DNA of 64,000 nt from Oscillospiraceae bacterium (GCA_003512525.1 DOQG01000025.1:11148-75147); one strand, 5' to 3'; counted from the stretch's first letter, positions 17,004-25,162 are shown. The notes: generated by a model not told the origin, from the sequence alone. Made by a program: numbers and translations.

Positions 17004-18029
17004 TTAGAAGCTTGTATGTACTTCGGTATAGCCTCCGCTTTTCCCAAGTCTTAAAGACTGACCGTTATCAAGCGTCAGCTTTGCATTTGACGTTTTGCCG
17101 TCAAGCTGTTTTCGTACAGAAGCGATAAATTCATCGGTGCTTTGCGACTTGAAGAAAACTTTCAGAAGGTTTTCAAGCGCAAGGATGTCGTTTTCGTTTT
17201 CTATGAACATTTCAACTTCGGATTTGTCGATATTTCCGCTTTTGTCATATACGATTCGAAGCTTTGATGTACGGCTGTTGTCGGCTGTGGATTTAGTGTA
17301 AAGATATACGATGTTGCTGATTTCCTGCATTGTAAAGCCGTTTTCGGTGAGTATCTTTTCAACTGTAGCGTTGCTTTGGGAGATATTGCCGTTTACCTCG
17401 TCATTTTTGCCGTAGCCTATACACAAATCGGTTATCTCAAGTGCCAGAAAGATTGCAAATACTAAAGCCGCTCTTTTGATAACCCTGCTTGCAACAGATT
17501 TCTTTACCGTATTTTCGGCAATGCGTAAATCAGGCATACTGTCGTAGATTTTCAGTATTTTTATTGTTCTGCCGTTACTGCTGTATTTAAGATAACGCTT
17601 TGTTTCGCCTGTCAGGACAGCGTTTTCGTAAATCGTCTTTTTATATCTGTCGGTATCAAAATTCGCTCTTACAAATTCAAAATCCGTATTTGCGGTGATT
17701 TTCGAGATAAGACCGCCTCTTGCGGCGAGAGTGCCTTTGATTATTGTGTTGCCGTCAAACTTATATGACGTTGTAAGAACTGAGGCGAATCTCAACAGAC
17801 CGATAAAGAATATGATAATCGCCGCCGCAAAGAACAGCATAAGAACGATTACCGTATTATCCTGCAAAAATGTGCTTGTTATTTTAAGCACCGAAGCACC
17901 GCACAGACCGATAGCGGTAACGCCTGTGCCGACAGTGAACATAGAAATAAGGCTCACCGCCCACCAAAGCATCGCACCGAATGCGTGAGTGTGCTTCTCT
18001 GTTTCAAAAGACGGGTTTGAGTATATCAT
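17004..18029 (-). CDS. membrane protein of unknown function
   Basis: The 341-aa product starts at ATG 18029 behind GGAG; the longer open frame lies within the promoter region. It has two N-terminal hydrophobic helices (about 20-45 and 58-82), a beta-rich region containing a pattern like a PH-type membrane domain (about 88-165), a third helix (about 188-207) and a soluble C-terminal half. No family is recognised. It is convergent with the DUF3006 unit, divergent from pncA, and has its own promoter. Confidence 0.72.
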   Translation of the reverse strand: MIYSNPSFETEKHTHAFGAMLWWAVSLISMFTVGTGVTAIGLCGASVLKITSTFLQDNTVIVLMLFFAAAIIIFFIGLLRFASVLTTSYKFDGNTIIKGTLAARGGLISKITANTDFEFVRANFDTDRYKKTIYENAVLTGETKRYLKYSSNGRTIKILKIYDSMPDLRIAENTVKKSVASRVIKRAALVFAIFLALEITDLCIGYGKNDEVNGNISQSNATVEKILTENGFTMQEISNIVYLYTKSTADNSRTSKLRIVYDKSGNIDKSEVEMFIENENDILALENLLKVFFKSQSTDEFIASVRKQLDGKTSNAKLTLDNGQSLRLGKSGGYTEVHTSF

Positions 18030-18062
18030 AAGCTTCTCCGTTTCATATTTATTTCTTATTTT

Positions 18063-18091
18063 AGTATAACAGCTATTTCCGATGCTGTCAA
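18063..18091 (-). promoter_or_regulatory. sigma-A promoter of the 17004-18029 gene
   Basis: On the minus strand TTGACA (18091-18086) and TATACT (18068-18063), 17-bp spacer. Confidence 0.82.
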
Positions 18092-18138
18092 TCGGAACAA
18101 TTGCCGTGTTCAAAATTTTCCGATGCCGTTCAAAACTC

Positions 18139-18167
18139 TTTACAAGTGCTTGAAATAGGTGTAAAAT
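18139..18167 (+). promoter_or_regulatory. sigma-A promoter of the pncA-pncB unit
   Basis: TTTACA (18139-18144), 17-bp spacer, TAAAAT (18162-18167), 28 bp before the pncA start. Divergent with the preceding promoter. Confidence 0.7.
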
Positions 18168-18195
18168 AGTATCATGATATGAAAGGAGCTGCATT

Positions 18196-18717
18196 ATGAA
18201 AAAGTGCTTAATTGTAGTGGACTATCAGAATGATTTTGTAAGTGGTTCGCTCGGCTTTGAAAAGGCAAAGACGCTTGAACTTGGAATCGCCAACAAAATA
18301 AATTCCTATCATGTAAACGGCGATGATGTCATATTTACTCTTGACACTCATTATGACGATTATATGGATAGCTATGAGGGAAAGCATCTGCCCGTACCTC
18401 ACTGTATAGAGAATACGGACGGATATAAGCTGTACGGCAGTGTTGCCGACTGCATTTCCGGCGAAGATATAGTATTCAGGAAAACCACCTTCGGCTCGGA
18501 CGCTCTTTATGAGTATCTTAAAACCGCCTGCTACGGCTCTGTCGAGCTTGTGGGCGTGGTAACGAATATCTGTGTTGTTGCCAATGCCGTACTCGCAAAG
18601 ACGGCTTTACCCGATGCGGATATAATCGTTGACAGTGCGCTAACTGCATCAAATGATGAGGGACTGCATAAAGCGGCTCTTGATACGATGGAGAGTATGC
18701 AGATAATTATAAAATAA
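18196..18717 (+). CDS. pncA: isochorismatase-family cysteine hydrolase, probable nicotinamidase
   Basis: The 173-aa product has the cysteine-hydrolase triad: Asp9 (VVDYQNDF), Lys96 (FRKTTFG) and Cys126 (GVVTNICVVANA), plus the metal region around Asp50/His52. Nicotinamidase converts nicotinamide to nicotinate for NAD salvage. Family membership is clear from sequence. The specific activity is inferred from the nicotinate phosphoribosyltransferase gene 12 bp downstream, which uses the product. It is shorter than E. coli PncA but similar to clostridial members. Confidence 0.85.
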   Translation: MKKCLIVVDYQNDFVSGSLGFEKAKTLELGIANKINSYHVNGDDVIFTLDTHYDDYMDSYEGKHLPVPHCIENTDGYKLYGSVADCISGEDIVFRKTTFGSDALYEYLKTACYGSVELVGVVTNICVVANAVLAKTALPDADIIVDSALTASNDEGLHKAALDTMESMQIIIK

Positions 18718-18729
18718 AGGAGCAGACTA

Positions 18730-20187
18730 ATGAACAAGGATAATTTCACAATGCTGTGCGATTTCTATGAGCTTACTATGGCGAACGGCTATTTTAAAAA
18801 CGGCTTCTATAAGCGCACGACATATTTTGATGTATTTTTCAGAAACGTACCCGACAACGGCGGATTTGCGATTGCGGCAGGACTTGACCAGATAATCGAA
18901 TATATAAAAGAGCTTCATTTTTCTGCCGAAGATATAGAATTTTTGCGTAGCAAGAAGATTTTCGATGAAGAATTTCTCGAATATCTCAAAGACTTCAGAT
19001 TTACCGGCGATATTTACGCCGTACCTGAGGGTACGCCTGTTTTCCCGCACGAGCCTGTCCTTACCGTAAAAGCACCGGCTATCGAGGCACAGCTTATAGA
19101 AACCTATATCCTGCTTGCGATAAATCACCAGTCGCTTATAGCCACAAAAGCGAACAGAATAGTCAGAGCGGCAAACGGCAGAACGGTGCTTGAATTCGGC
19201 TCAAGAAGGGCACAGGGCGCAGACGGTGCCGTGATAGGCGCAAGAGCGGCTTATATAGGCGGTTGTGCAGGCACTGCGTGTACGCTGACCGATTTCAAGT
19301 ACGGTGTTCCCGCAGGCGGTACTATGGCGCATTCGTGGGTACAGATGTTCGATACCGAGTATGACGCATTCAGGACTTATTGCGAAATATATCCCGATAA
19401 TGCCGTACTGCTTGTTGACACTTACAACACACTGAAAAGCGGCGTTCCGAACGCTATAAAGGCATTTAAAGAGGTGCTTGTGCCTAAGGGTATCACAAAT
19501 TTCGGCATAAGGCTTGATTCGGGCGATATATCCTATCTGTCCAAAAGAGCAAGAAAGATGCTTGATGAGGCAGGACTTCAGTGCTGTAAGATAGTTGCGT
19601 CAAATTCGCTCGATGAATATCTTATCCGTGATCTTATGATGCAGGAGGCTAAGATAGATACCTTCGGAGTAGGGGAAAGGCTCATCACCGCAAAGAGCGC
19701 ACCCGTGTTCGGCGGTGTTTATAAGCTGGCGGCTGTGGAGGATGAACAGGGAAACATCATTCCCAAGATAAAAATAAGCGAAAACACCGCAAAGATAACC
19801 AATCCCCATTACAAGAAGCTGTACCGTTTCTATGACAATGAAAGCGGCAAGGCACTTGCGGACGAACTTTGTGTATACGATGAAACAATTGACAGCACAA
19901 AGCCTCACACTATTTTCGATCCCGATGCAATATGGAAGACAAAGACGCTTACAGACTACACAGCAAGAGAACTTCATGTAACGGTATTCAAAAACGGCGA
20001 GCTTGTTTATAAACAGCCGTCGCTGTATGAAATCAGGATTTACTGTGCCGAACAGTTGGAAACACTCTGGGACGAGGTAAAGCGTTTTGAAAATCCGCAC
20101 ACTTACTATGTGGATTTGTCAAAGAAGCTGTGGGATATAAAAAACGCATTACTAGAAAAGTCAAAGGACGGAAAAGATTTAAAATGA
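18730..20187 (+). CDS. pncB: nicotinate phosphoribosyltransferase
   Basis: The 485-aa product makes nicotinate mononucleotide from nicotinate, PRPP and ATP, the committed step of the Preiss-Handler NAD salvage route. Family motifs: YELTMANGYF near the N-terminus, LEFGSRRAQG (about 157-166), GTMAHSWVQMF (about 197-207) and the phosphate-binding LDSGD (about 260). RBS AAGGAG. It forms an operon with pncA, and its last 4 bp overlap the start of the GH5 gene (ATGA). Confidence 0.95.
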   Translation: MNKDNFTMLCDFYELTMANGYFKNGFYKRTTYFDVFFRNVPDNGGFAIAAGLDQIIEYIKELHFSAEDIEFLRSKKIFDEEFLEYLKDFRFTGDIYAVPEGTPVFPHEPVLTVKAPAIEAQLIETYILLAINHQSLIATKANRIVRAANGRTVLEFGSRRAQGADGAVIGARAAYIGGCAGTACTLTDFKYGVPAGGTMAHSWVQMFDTEYDAFRTYCEIYPDNAVLLVDTYNTLKSGVPNAIKAFKEVLVPKGITNFGIRLDSGDISYLSKRARKMLDEAGLQCCKIVASNSLDEYLIRDLMMQEAKIDTFGVGERLITAKSAPVFGGVYKLAAVEDEQGNIIPKIKISENTAKITNPHYKKLYRFYDNESGKALADELCVYDETIDSTKPHTIFDPDAIWKTKTLTDYTARELHVTVFKNGELVYKQPSLYEIRIYCAEQLETLWDEVKRFENPHTYYVDLSKKLWDIKNALLEKSKDGKDLK

Positions 20188-21254
20188 AAAAATCAATATC
20201 AATAACTCTCTGTGCGGCATTACTCGCTCTGTCGGGATGCTCGCAAAACACAAGTTCAGACGCTTTATCCTCTGATATTTCTTCTGCCGCATCGGAATCG
20301 CAAAGCACAGCATCGCAGGAAGAAAGCAGCGGATTGTCGCAGAGCGGTAACGGCGGATTCAAAGTAGAAGGTACAAAGCTGCTTGACGCAAACGGCAAGG
20401 AGTTTATAATGCGTGGTATAAATCACGCACACACATGGTATCTTGATGAAGATACAACGGCTATTAAAGCGATAGCCGAAACAGGCTCAAATGTAGTGCG
20501 TGTTGTTTGCTCAGACGGCGAGCAGTGGACTAAAGATACAGAGGATATGCTTGAAACAGTTATCGATCTCTGTATCGATAATGAGATGATTGCAGTTGTC
20601 GAAGTACACGATGCAACCGGCAAGGATGATAAGACTGCACTTGATAAAGCTACTGATTACTGGATAGAGATGAAGAACGCTCTTATCGGCAAGGAGCAGT
20701 ATGTTATACTCAATATCGCAAACGAGTGGACAGGCGGCTGGAACGGCGAATTATGGCGTGATGGCTATACAGAATCTATCCCGAAGCTGAGAGAAGCAGG
20801 TATAAAGAATACTATCCTTGTCGATGCAGCAGGCTGGGCGCAATATGCCAAGAGCATAGGCGATTACGGTAAAGAGGTATTTGATTCCGATCCCGATAAG
20901 AATACGATGTTCGCTGTTCATATGTACGGCACGGCAGGAAAAAACAGCTCAGTTATAGAAAAGAATCTCAGATTTGCTACCGATAACGGACTTTGCGTAA
21001 TAGTAGGCGAGTTCGGCTATACGCATACAGACGGCGATGTTGACGAGGCATTTATAATGAAGTATTGTCAGGAAAACGGTATCGGATATATCGGCTGGAG
21101 CTGGAAAGGTAACAGCGGCGGTGTTGAATATCTTGATATAGCAAACAGCTGGGACGGCTCGGTTTTATCTGCCGATTGGGGCGAGAATCTGGTCAACGGC
21201 GAAAACGGCATAAAACAGACTTCTGTAAAATGCAGTGTATTTACAAAGGAATAA
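20184..21254 (+). CDS. glycoside hydrolase family 5 lipoprotein (cellulase/mannanase type)
   Basis: The 356-aa product starts at ATG 20184 with AAAGGA upstream. It has a signal peptide with lipobox LSGC (Cys19), a Ser-rich linker (22-55) and a GH5 TIM barrel. The acid/base Glu181 is in NIANEW and the nucleophile Glu276 in IVGEFG; FIMRGINHAHTW and GWSWKGNSGG are further family marks, most like the endo-beta-mannanase branch. It would act at the cell surface on plant polysaccharide. The 4-bp overlap with pncB suggests translational coupling, an unexpected partner. Confidence 0.88.
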   Translation: MKKSISITLCAALLALSGCSQNTSSDALSSDISSAASESQSTASQEESSGLSQSGNGGFKVEGTKLLDANGKEFIMRGINHAHTWYLDEDTTAIKAIAETGSNVVRVVCSDGEQWTKDTEDMLETVIDLCIDNEMIAVVEVHDATGKDDKTALDKATDYWIEMKNALIGKEQYVILNIANEWTGGWNGELWRDGYTESIPKLREAGIKNTILVDAAGWAQYAKSIGDYGKEVFDSDPDKNTMFAVHMYGTAGKNSSVIEKNLRFATDNGLCVIVGEFGYTHTDGDVDEAFIMKYCQENGIGYIGWSWKGNSGGVEYLDIANSWDGSVLSADWGENLVNGENGIKQTSVKCSVFTKE

Positions 21255-21257
21255 TAA

Positions 21258-21674
21258 ATGACATTCAGAATTTATGACAAGCTCTGCGAGGACGCAAAGA
21301 AATTAAGAACTGAGGTATTTGTGGCAGAGCAGGGGTTTGAAACGGAATTTGACGATACGGACAGTAAGGCAAGGCATATAGTCGGCTATGACGGAGAAAA
21401 GCCTGTCGCCGTTTGCAGATATTTTTACGATGAAGAGCATAAGTCGTATATGATAGGCAGGATAGCCGTCATTAAAGAATGCAGAGGCTTGCATTACGGC
21501 GATAAGATATTATCCTTTGCGGAGCAGAAGGTAAAGCAGGACGGCGGAAAGTCTGTTGCTCTGTCCGCTCAGCTTCGTGCATCGGGATTTTACGAAAAAC
21601 AGGGCTATAAGAAGCACGGCGATGAGTATTATGATGAATACTGTCCTCATGTGCTTATGACAAAAGCCCTGTAA
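21258..21674 (+). CDS. GNAT family N-acetyltransferase
   Basis: The 138-aa product has a GNAT fold: EVFVAEQGFETEFDD near the N-terminus, RIAVIKECRGLHYGDKIL (about 74-91) as motif A with the acetyl-CoA pyrophosphate loop, and YEKQGYKKHGDEYYDE as motif B. This resembles the ElaA/YjcF subgroup. The acceptor is unknown. It starts 3 bp after the GH5 stop and belongs to the same transcript. Confidence 0.88.
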   Translation: MTFRIYDKLCEDAKKLRTEVFVAEQGFETEFDDTDSKARHIVGYDGEKPVAVCRYFYDEEHKSYMIGRIAVIKECRGLHYGDKILSFAEQKVKQDGGKSVALSAQLRASGFYEKQGYKKHGDEYYDEYCPHVLMTKAL

Positions 21675-21683
21675 GGAGGATTT

Positions 21684-22349
21684 ATGACGGATATTATAAC
21701 CGCTATGGAGAATCGCCACGCTGTAAGAGCCTACGATCCCGAAAAAAAGATACCAAAAGAAATAACGGATATGCTCAGAGAAAAGATAGACCTGCTGAAT
21801 GCCGAAAGCAAGCTTCACATACAGCTTGTAACAGATGAGCCGAAAGCGTTTGACGGATTTATGGCACATTACGGCAAGTTTTCGGGCGTTACCGATTACA
21901 TTGCTCTTATAGGTAGAAAAAGCGATAAGCTGAACGAAATATGCGGATATTACGGCGAACAGCTTGTGCTACTTGCCGGACAGCTGGGACTTGACAGCTG
22001 CTGGGTGGCAATGTCATTTGCCAAAGTGAAAAACGCTTATAATATCTCCAAAGGGGAGAAGCTGTGTTGTGTTATTTCACTCGGTTATGGTAAGACGCAC
22101 GGTATTCCTCATAAGAGCAAGTCACTTGAGGAGGTTGCGGTTATAAAGAAAGACACGCCGGAGTGGTTTATAAACGGTGTAAGAGCCGCACTTCTCGCGC
22201 CTACAGCTATGAATCAGCAGAAGTTTGGATTTATGCTTGACGGCGACAAAGTGATTGCGAAGGCGGGAAAAGGTATATTGTCTGATATTGATCTCGGAAT
22301 TGTCAAGTATCATTTTGAGATCGGTTCGGGAAAAGAGATTTTCAGGTAG
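21684..22349 (+). CDS. nitroreductase family protein
   Basis: The 221-aa product begins with ITAMENRHAVRAYDPEKKI, the FMN-binding start of nitroreductases. It has a central LAGQLGLDSCWVAM and a C-terminal FMN/dimer segment with RAALLAPTAMNQQKF. Such FMN enzymes use NAD(P)H to reduce varied substrates, so an operon with NAD salvage genes makes sense; the physiological substrate is unknown. RBS AAGGAGG. Last gene of the pncA unit as far as can be seen; no clear terminator. Confidence 0.9.
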   Translation: MTDIITAMENRHAVRAYDPEKKIPKEITDMLREKIDLLNAESKLHIQLVTDEPKAFDGFMAHYGKFSGVTDYIALIGRKSDKLNEICGYYGEQLVLLAGQLGLDSCWVAMSFAKVKNAYNISKGEKLCCVISLGYGKTHGIPHKSKSLEEVAVIKKDTPEWFINGVRAALLAPTAMNQQKFGFMLDGDKVIAKAGKGILSDIDLGIVKYHFEIGSGKEIFR

Positions 22350-22552
22350 CATACGATATTGTGAAAGCTGTATAATTTGTCAAATATACAGTAAATATTC
22401 AATATATATTCACTGTTTATTCGTTAAAAATGCCGTTTTCACTGAAAAAAGAGCCGATTTCACTGAATTTAACACAAACCGATGTATATATGTTATGATT
22501 ATATTGCGGGTTCTACTGCAAATAATAGGAATATAGAAAGGTTTTGTTATTT

Positions 22553-22783
22553 ATGTTTTATTATGATGTTGTGAAAGAAAATCATATTGACGGTGATTTA
22601 GGGAATTATGAATCATTCGGTATTGCGGTGTTCAAAATAACTGACGGTGCAAAAGAAAAGCTGTGTCAAATTGAAGATGTTTTTTTGAACGAAAGTAAGG
22701 CAATTGAGTTTACGCAGGTATGCAACGACTTTCAGCTTTCACCTGTACATATCTATGACGTTGTTCTTGATGCTATAAGTTAA
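22553..22783 (+). CDS. small conserved-type protein, possibly DUF6514
   Basis: The 76-aa product starts at ATG 22553, about 11 nt after AGAAAGG; a TTG at 22544 is too close to the RBS. MFYYDVVKENHIDGDLGNY and the mixed alpha/beta pattern ending in VHIYDVVLDAIS resemble small Firmicutes proteins of the DUF6514 type, but this is from memory. Unknown function. It lies just outside the left repeat of the phage relic. Confidence 0.55.
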   Translation: MFYYDVVKENHIDGDLGNYESFGIAVFKITDGAKEKLCQIEDVFLNESKAIEFTQVCNDFQLSPVHIYDVVLDAIS

Positions 22784-22830
22784 TATTAACAGTACACTTA
22801 TCTTGAAGAAAGTTGCTTTTGCTAGGAGTA

Positions 22831-22928
22831 TCTGACACCTCTACTAGAGTGAATTTCAGATAATTTCCGATTTGATAATAATTATCGGAAATACGAGAAA
22901 GTCGTTTAAACATTAAATTTAAGCGGTA
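22831..22928. repeat. left att-like repeat of the relic
   Basis: Aligns with 24967-25074; the 23-bp core at 22862-22884 is identical. Its hairpin (22903-22910/22918-22925) keeps 8 bp of pairing despite many substitutions relative to the right copy. Confidence 0.6.
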
Positions 22929-22993
22929 CAACTTGTAGATAAAGTCTGTTTTTTGAAATTAGCTTCTAATTGATATCCATATCCCACTTAGGG

Positions 22994-23032
22994 GACTCTG
23001 ATGGATTTGCGTTCTGCAAAGCCATCAGAGTC
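22994..23032 (+). terminator. strong hairpin at the start of the portal remnant
   Basis: GACTCTGATGG (22994-23004) pairs with CCATCAGAGTC (23022-23032), with inner TTTGC/GCAAA pairing, followed by TTCTTATTTT. It looks like a terminator that covers the first ATG of the downstream ORF, so translation from 23001 is doubtful. Confidence 0.6.
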
Positions 23033-23744
23033 TTCTTATTTTGGTATCCTTGACGAAAATCTCTTTATGGCATCCACACGGGCTAAGTTACAGGGCGAAA
23101 CTAAACGCTTTGCAGAACTCGGATATGATTGCAAGTATTTTATCATAGACACTTCCGAGCTTCTGAAAGCGGATATTCTGACGCGCTACCAGGCGTATCA
23201 GATAGGTCTTGCGGCGAATTTCTTACAGCCTGACGAGATACGCTTCAAGGAAAACCTTGCGCCGCTCGGACTTGACTTTATCAAGCTCGGACTTAATGAT
23301 GTGCTTTACGACCCTAAGACCAGGCAGATATACACGCCGAATACCGACAGCCACGCTAAAATTGATGATGAGGGCTTGCAAAACTGCGGTGAGGGTGATA
23401 TAATAGCAGAAAAGAGATACAATGATAAGCACGATGAAAAAGGGCGGTTTGCAAGTAAGGGCGGCGGTTCGATCAAATCCGTTACGGCAAGCGATGACGG
23501 TACGGTAACAACGGTTTACAAGTCGCAGGCTAAAACAAAATATGCACCGTCACCGCAGAGAAATCGCAGCGGTATACAGGTAAAGCCCAAGACTTATGCA
23601 AAGCTGTGCGGAGAGTTTAATACCATTTATCCGGGTAGCAAAAAAGGAGAAAGTGGATATATAAGTAAAGGCAAGTATCGTTATAAAGCAGAATCAGACG
23701 GAGAGGGCGGCATAATTATACGAAAGAAATGGAGACAGAATTAG
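23001..23744 (+). pseudogene. HK97-type phage portal C-terminus fused to an unknown C-terminal domain
   Basis: The 247-aa open frame has residues ~23-128 resembling the C-terminal part of siphophage portal proteins (LLKADILTRYQAYQIGLAAN, then LQPDEIR and a predicted GLDFIKLG core). The N-terminal two thirds of a portal are missing. Then comes a hydrophilic linker NDKHDEKGRFASKGGG (141-156) and a 60-residue C-terminal domain (191-247, GKYRYKAESDGEGG) that I do not recognise. Linker and tail recall phage head proteins carrying effector domains; this is inference. The likely start is lost or is ATG 23067. Confidence 0.6.
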
Positions 23745-23746
23745 TT

Positions 23747-24064
23747 ATGAAAAAAGAAGAACTGCACGGAAAATATAAATCAGAATATCAAAAACGTATC
23801 ATAGAACGTTTTGCAGATACAATTCCTGAGTATATATACCCGCCAAACGATGACGCTTCACGTAAAAATTATGATATATATATGAGTTTTATCTGCCTTC
23901 TTGAAGCCCCTGAGCAGTATCAGACGTCAGATAAAGTCATAGATTATTTAGAAAAAAATTCAAAAGCAACAGTCGAAGATACGTGCAAGTATTTTGATAA
24001 GATAACTCCGGACGGTTTACCTCCCTGCGCTTCTGAGTGGGAAGATGACGAGGACGAAGAATGA
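23747..24064 (+). CDS. small acidic protein of unknown function in the phage relic
   Basis: The 105-aa product starts at ATG 23747, 2 bp after the portal-fusion stop, with GGAG 12 nt upstream; ATG 23729 inside the previous gene is an alternative. It is helical and acidic, with DTCKYFDKITPDGLPPCASEW before a run of Glu/Asp at the C-terminus. No family is recognised. Size, acidity and its place directly after a possible effector domain would fit an immunity protein (speculative). Its stop overlaps the next start by 4 bp. Confidence 0.6.
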   Translation: MKKEELHGKYKSEYQKRIIERFADTIPEYIYPPNDDASRKNYDIYMSFICLLEAPEQYQTSDKVIDYLEKNSKATVEDTCKYFDKITPDGLPPCASEWEDDEDEE

Positions 24065-24450
24065 AATTGAATTATGATTGCGTCCGCAGTGTACTGCTTA
24101 CTGTTGAGAAAAGCAAGACGATTGACGAGGAGCTTAATATAAATCCGGTGACTGTTGAAACGATATTTGAACAGCTCCCGAAGTATGAAGATAATGAAAT
24201 TTTGTATACGATAGAGAAGCTGAAAGAAGCCGGATATATAAATGCCGTTCTTCAATTTGCGGCAGGACATTTTATAGACGGCGCTGTAAGCAGTATCACA
24301 TACAGCGGGCATGAGTATCTTGACAATATCCGTGAGCCTGAGGTGTGGAGAAAGGTAAAGACGATGCTGAAAAATGCAGGAGTTATCACACTGCCGCTTA
24401 TTTCGCAGGCGGCGCAAATGCTAATCGGCAGTCAGCTGACTGTAAATTAA
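24061..24450 (+). CDS. DUF2513 family phage-type protein
   Basis: The 129-aa product begins MKLNYDCVRSVLLTVE and contains LKEAGYI, ITYSGHEYLDNIREPEVW and a hydrophobic C-terminus, the pattern of DUF2513 proteins common in prophages and mobile elements of Firmicutes. The N-terminal half looks like a winged helix; function is unknown. It starts at an ATGA overlap with the preceding gene, so the two are translationally coupled. A terminator follows at 24459. Confidence 0.82.
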   Translation: MKLNYDCVRSVLLTVEKSKTIDEELNINPVTVETIFEQLPKYEDNEILYTIEKLKEAGYINAVLQFAAGHFIDGAVSSITYSGHEYLDNIREPEVWRKVKTMLKNAGVITLPLISQAAQMLIGSQLTVN

Positions 24451-24458
24451 ATATGACG

Positions 24459-24482
24459 ACCGCTCTTTAAGGGCGGTTTTCT
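24459..24482 (+). terminator. intrinsic terminator after the DUF2513 gene
   Basis: ACCGCTC (24459-24465) pairs with GGGCGGT (24471-24477), then a T-rich tail. Confidence 0.8.
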
Positions 24483-24491
24483 TATACCCGT

Positions 24492-24507
24492 GTGCAATCG
24501 ATTGCAC
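24492..24507. repeat. 16-bp perfect palindrome
   Basis: GTGCAATCGATTGCAC reads the same on both strands. It stands in the 630-bp gap 24451-25080, which holds only relic sequence. Possible protein-binding site left from the phage. Confidence 0.6.
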
Positions 24508-24611
24508 TTGATTTTAACTTGCATAGTACGCACTAACGATATAACAAACGGCTTAACAAAGCCAAATATTAACTTGCAGAGTTTATTTGCAATTACAGCT
24601 GGTTTTTAACA

Positions 24612-24648
24612 CGAACTTCACAAAAATAGCCGTTTTTTGTGAAGTTCG
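24612..24648. repeat. perfect 15-bp inverted repeat (long hairpin)
   Basis: 24612-24626 is the exact inverse complement of 24634-24648, with a 7-nt loop. The A/T-run at the stem top means it could terminate transcription in either direction or be an operator. Confidence 0.6.
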
Positions 24649-24735
24649 GTGCAAATTTGAACGAACTTAATAATTTTATCGCCCCATTAGGAGCGGTATT
24701 TTTATACTCAAAATCATAGAAAGCGAGGTAAAGTA

Positions 24736-24902
24736 ATGGAAACCGAAAAGAAAACTCCCTAAGAGGAGAAGAAGCCCGACGCTCCCACACCGGAGCAGAA
24801 GGACGATAAGCCCGAAGAAAAGGCGGATAAGCCGTTTTTGATATACAGTCGCGGATAGACGTTAAGTACCTGAAAAAGAATAGTTATCCATCGGCGGAGT
24901 AA
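24736..24902 (+). pseudogene. broken small phage gene (in-frame stop and frameshift)
   Basis: ATG 24736 follows GCGAGG. Codon 9 is TAA (24760-24762); reading through gives a Lys/Glu/Pro/Asp-rich sequence (DAPTPEQKDDKPEEKADKP). After Phe34 the open frame shifts and continues as DIQSRIDVKYLKKNSYPSAE to a TAA at 24900-24902. Composition is like charged linker regions of phage structural proteins. It is non-functional as it stands. Confidence 0.6.
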
Positions 24903-24966
24903 TAAGGCTATATCGGGGGATTTTTTGGTTTAATACATAGTTAGTTTCCTAACTTGACACCCCTTT

Positions 24967-25074
24967 TGACACCCCCACTACAGTAAATTTCAGTGAATTT
25001 CAGTAAAATTTCCGATTTGATAATAATTACTGAAAACATAAGAAAACCGCTTAAGCAATACGCTTAAGCGGTTG
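24967..25074. repeat. right att-like repeat of the relic
   Basis: Partner of 22831-22928 with the identical core at 25007-25029. It contains a small internal duplication of TGAATTTCAG and ends in the tRNA-Pro terminator hairpin. Confidence 0.6.
25041..25073 (-). terminator. terminator of tRNA-Pro
   Basis: Perfect 12-bp stem (25045-25056/25062-25073) with a 5-nt loop, followed by TTTTCT on the minus strand. Confidence 0.88.
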
Positions 25075-25080
25075 TTATTA

Positions 25081-25157
25081 TGGTCGAGGTGACAAGATTT
25101 GAACTTGCGACCTCTGCGTCCCGAACGCAGCGCTCTACCAAACTGAGCCACACCTCG
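25081..25157 (-). tRNA. tRNA-Pro, anticodon CGG
   Basis: The 77-nt tRNA reads on the minus strand. Acceptor arms 25151-25157 and 25085-25091 pair over 7 bp with C1-G72 as usual for tRNA-Pro. The anticodon stem CTGCG/CGCAG encloses loop TTCGGGA, so the anticodon is CGG followed by G37. The T-loop has GTTCAAATC and CCA is encoded (25083-25081). It lies between pyrE and its own terminator and may be co-transcribed with pyrE. Confidence 0.95.
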
Positions 25158-25162
25158 ATGCT

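Larger units (their letters stand above)
22831..25074. mobile_element. phage relic (about 2.1 kb) flanked by related repeats next to tRNA-Pro
   Basis: The left repeat (22831-22928) and right repeat (24967-25074) share a perfect 23-bp core (22862-22884 and 25007-25029), similar flanks beginning with TGACACC, and a hairpin. The right hairpin is the terminator of the tRNA-Pro gene. Between them are an HK97-portal C-terminal remnant, a small unknown gene, a DUF2513 gene and a broken gene. No integrase remains. Interpretation as an old integration event, with repeats as attL/attR, is inference. Confidence 0.6.

Noticed and set aside
22441..22543. Possible promoter before the 76-aa gene
   Set aside because: TATGAT at 22494-22499 has no acceptable -35 at the right distance; not called.
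24593..24790. 65-aa minus-strand open frame in the phage relic
   Set aside because: It runs across the perfect hairpin and the broken plus-strand gene; no RBS and no recognisable content.
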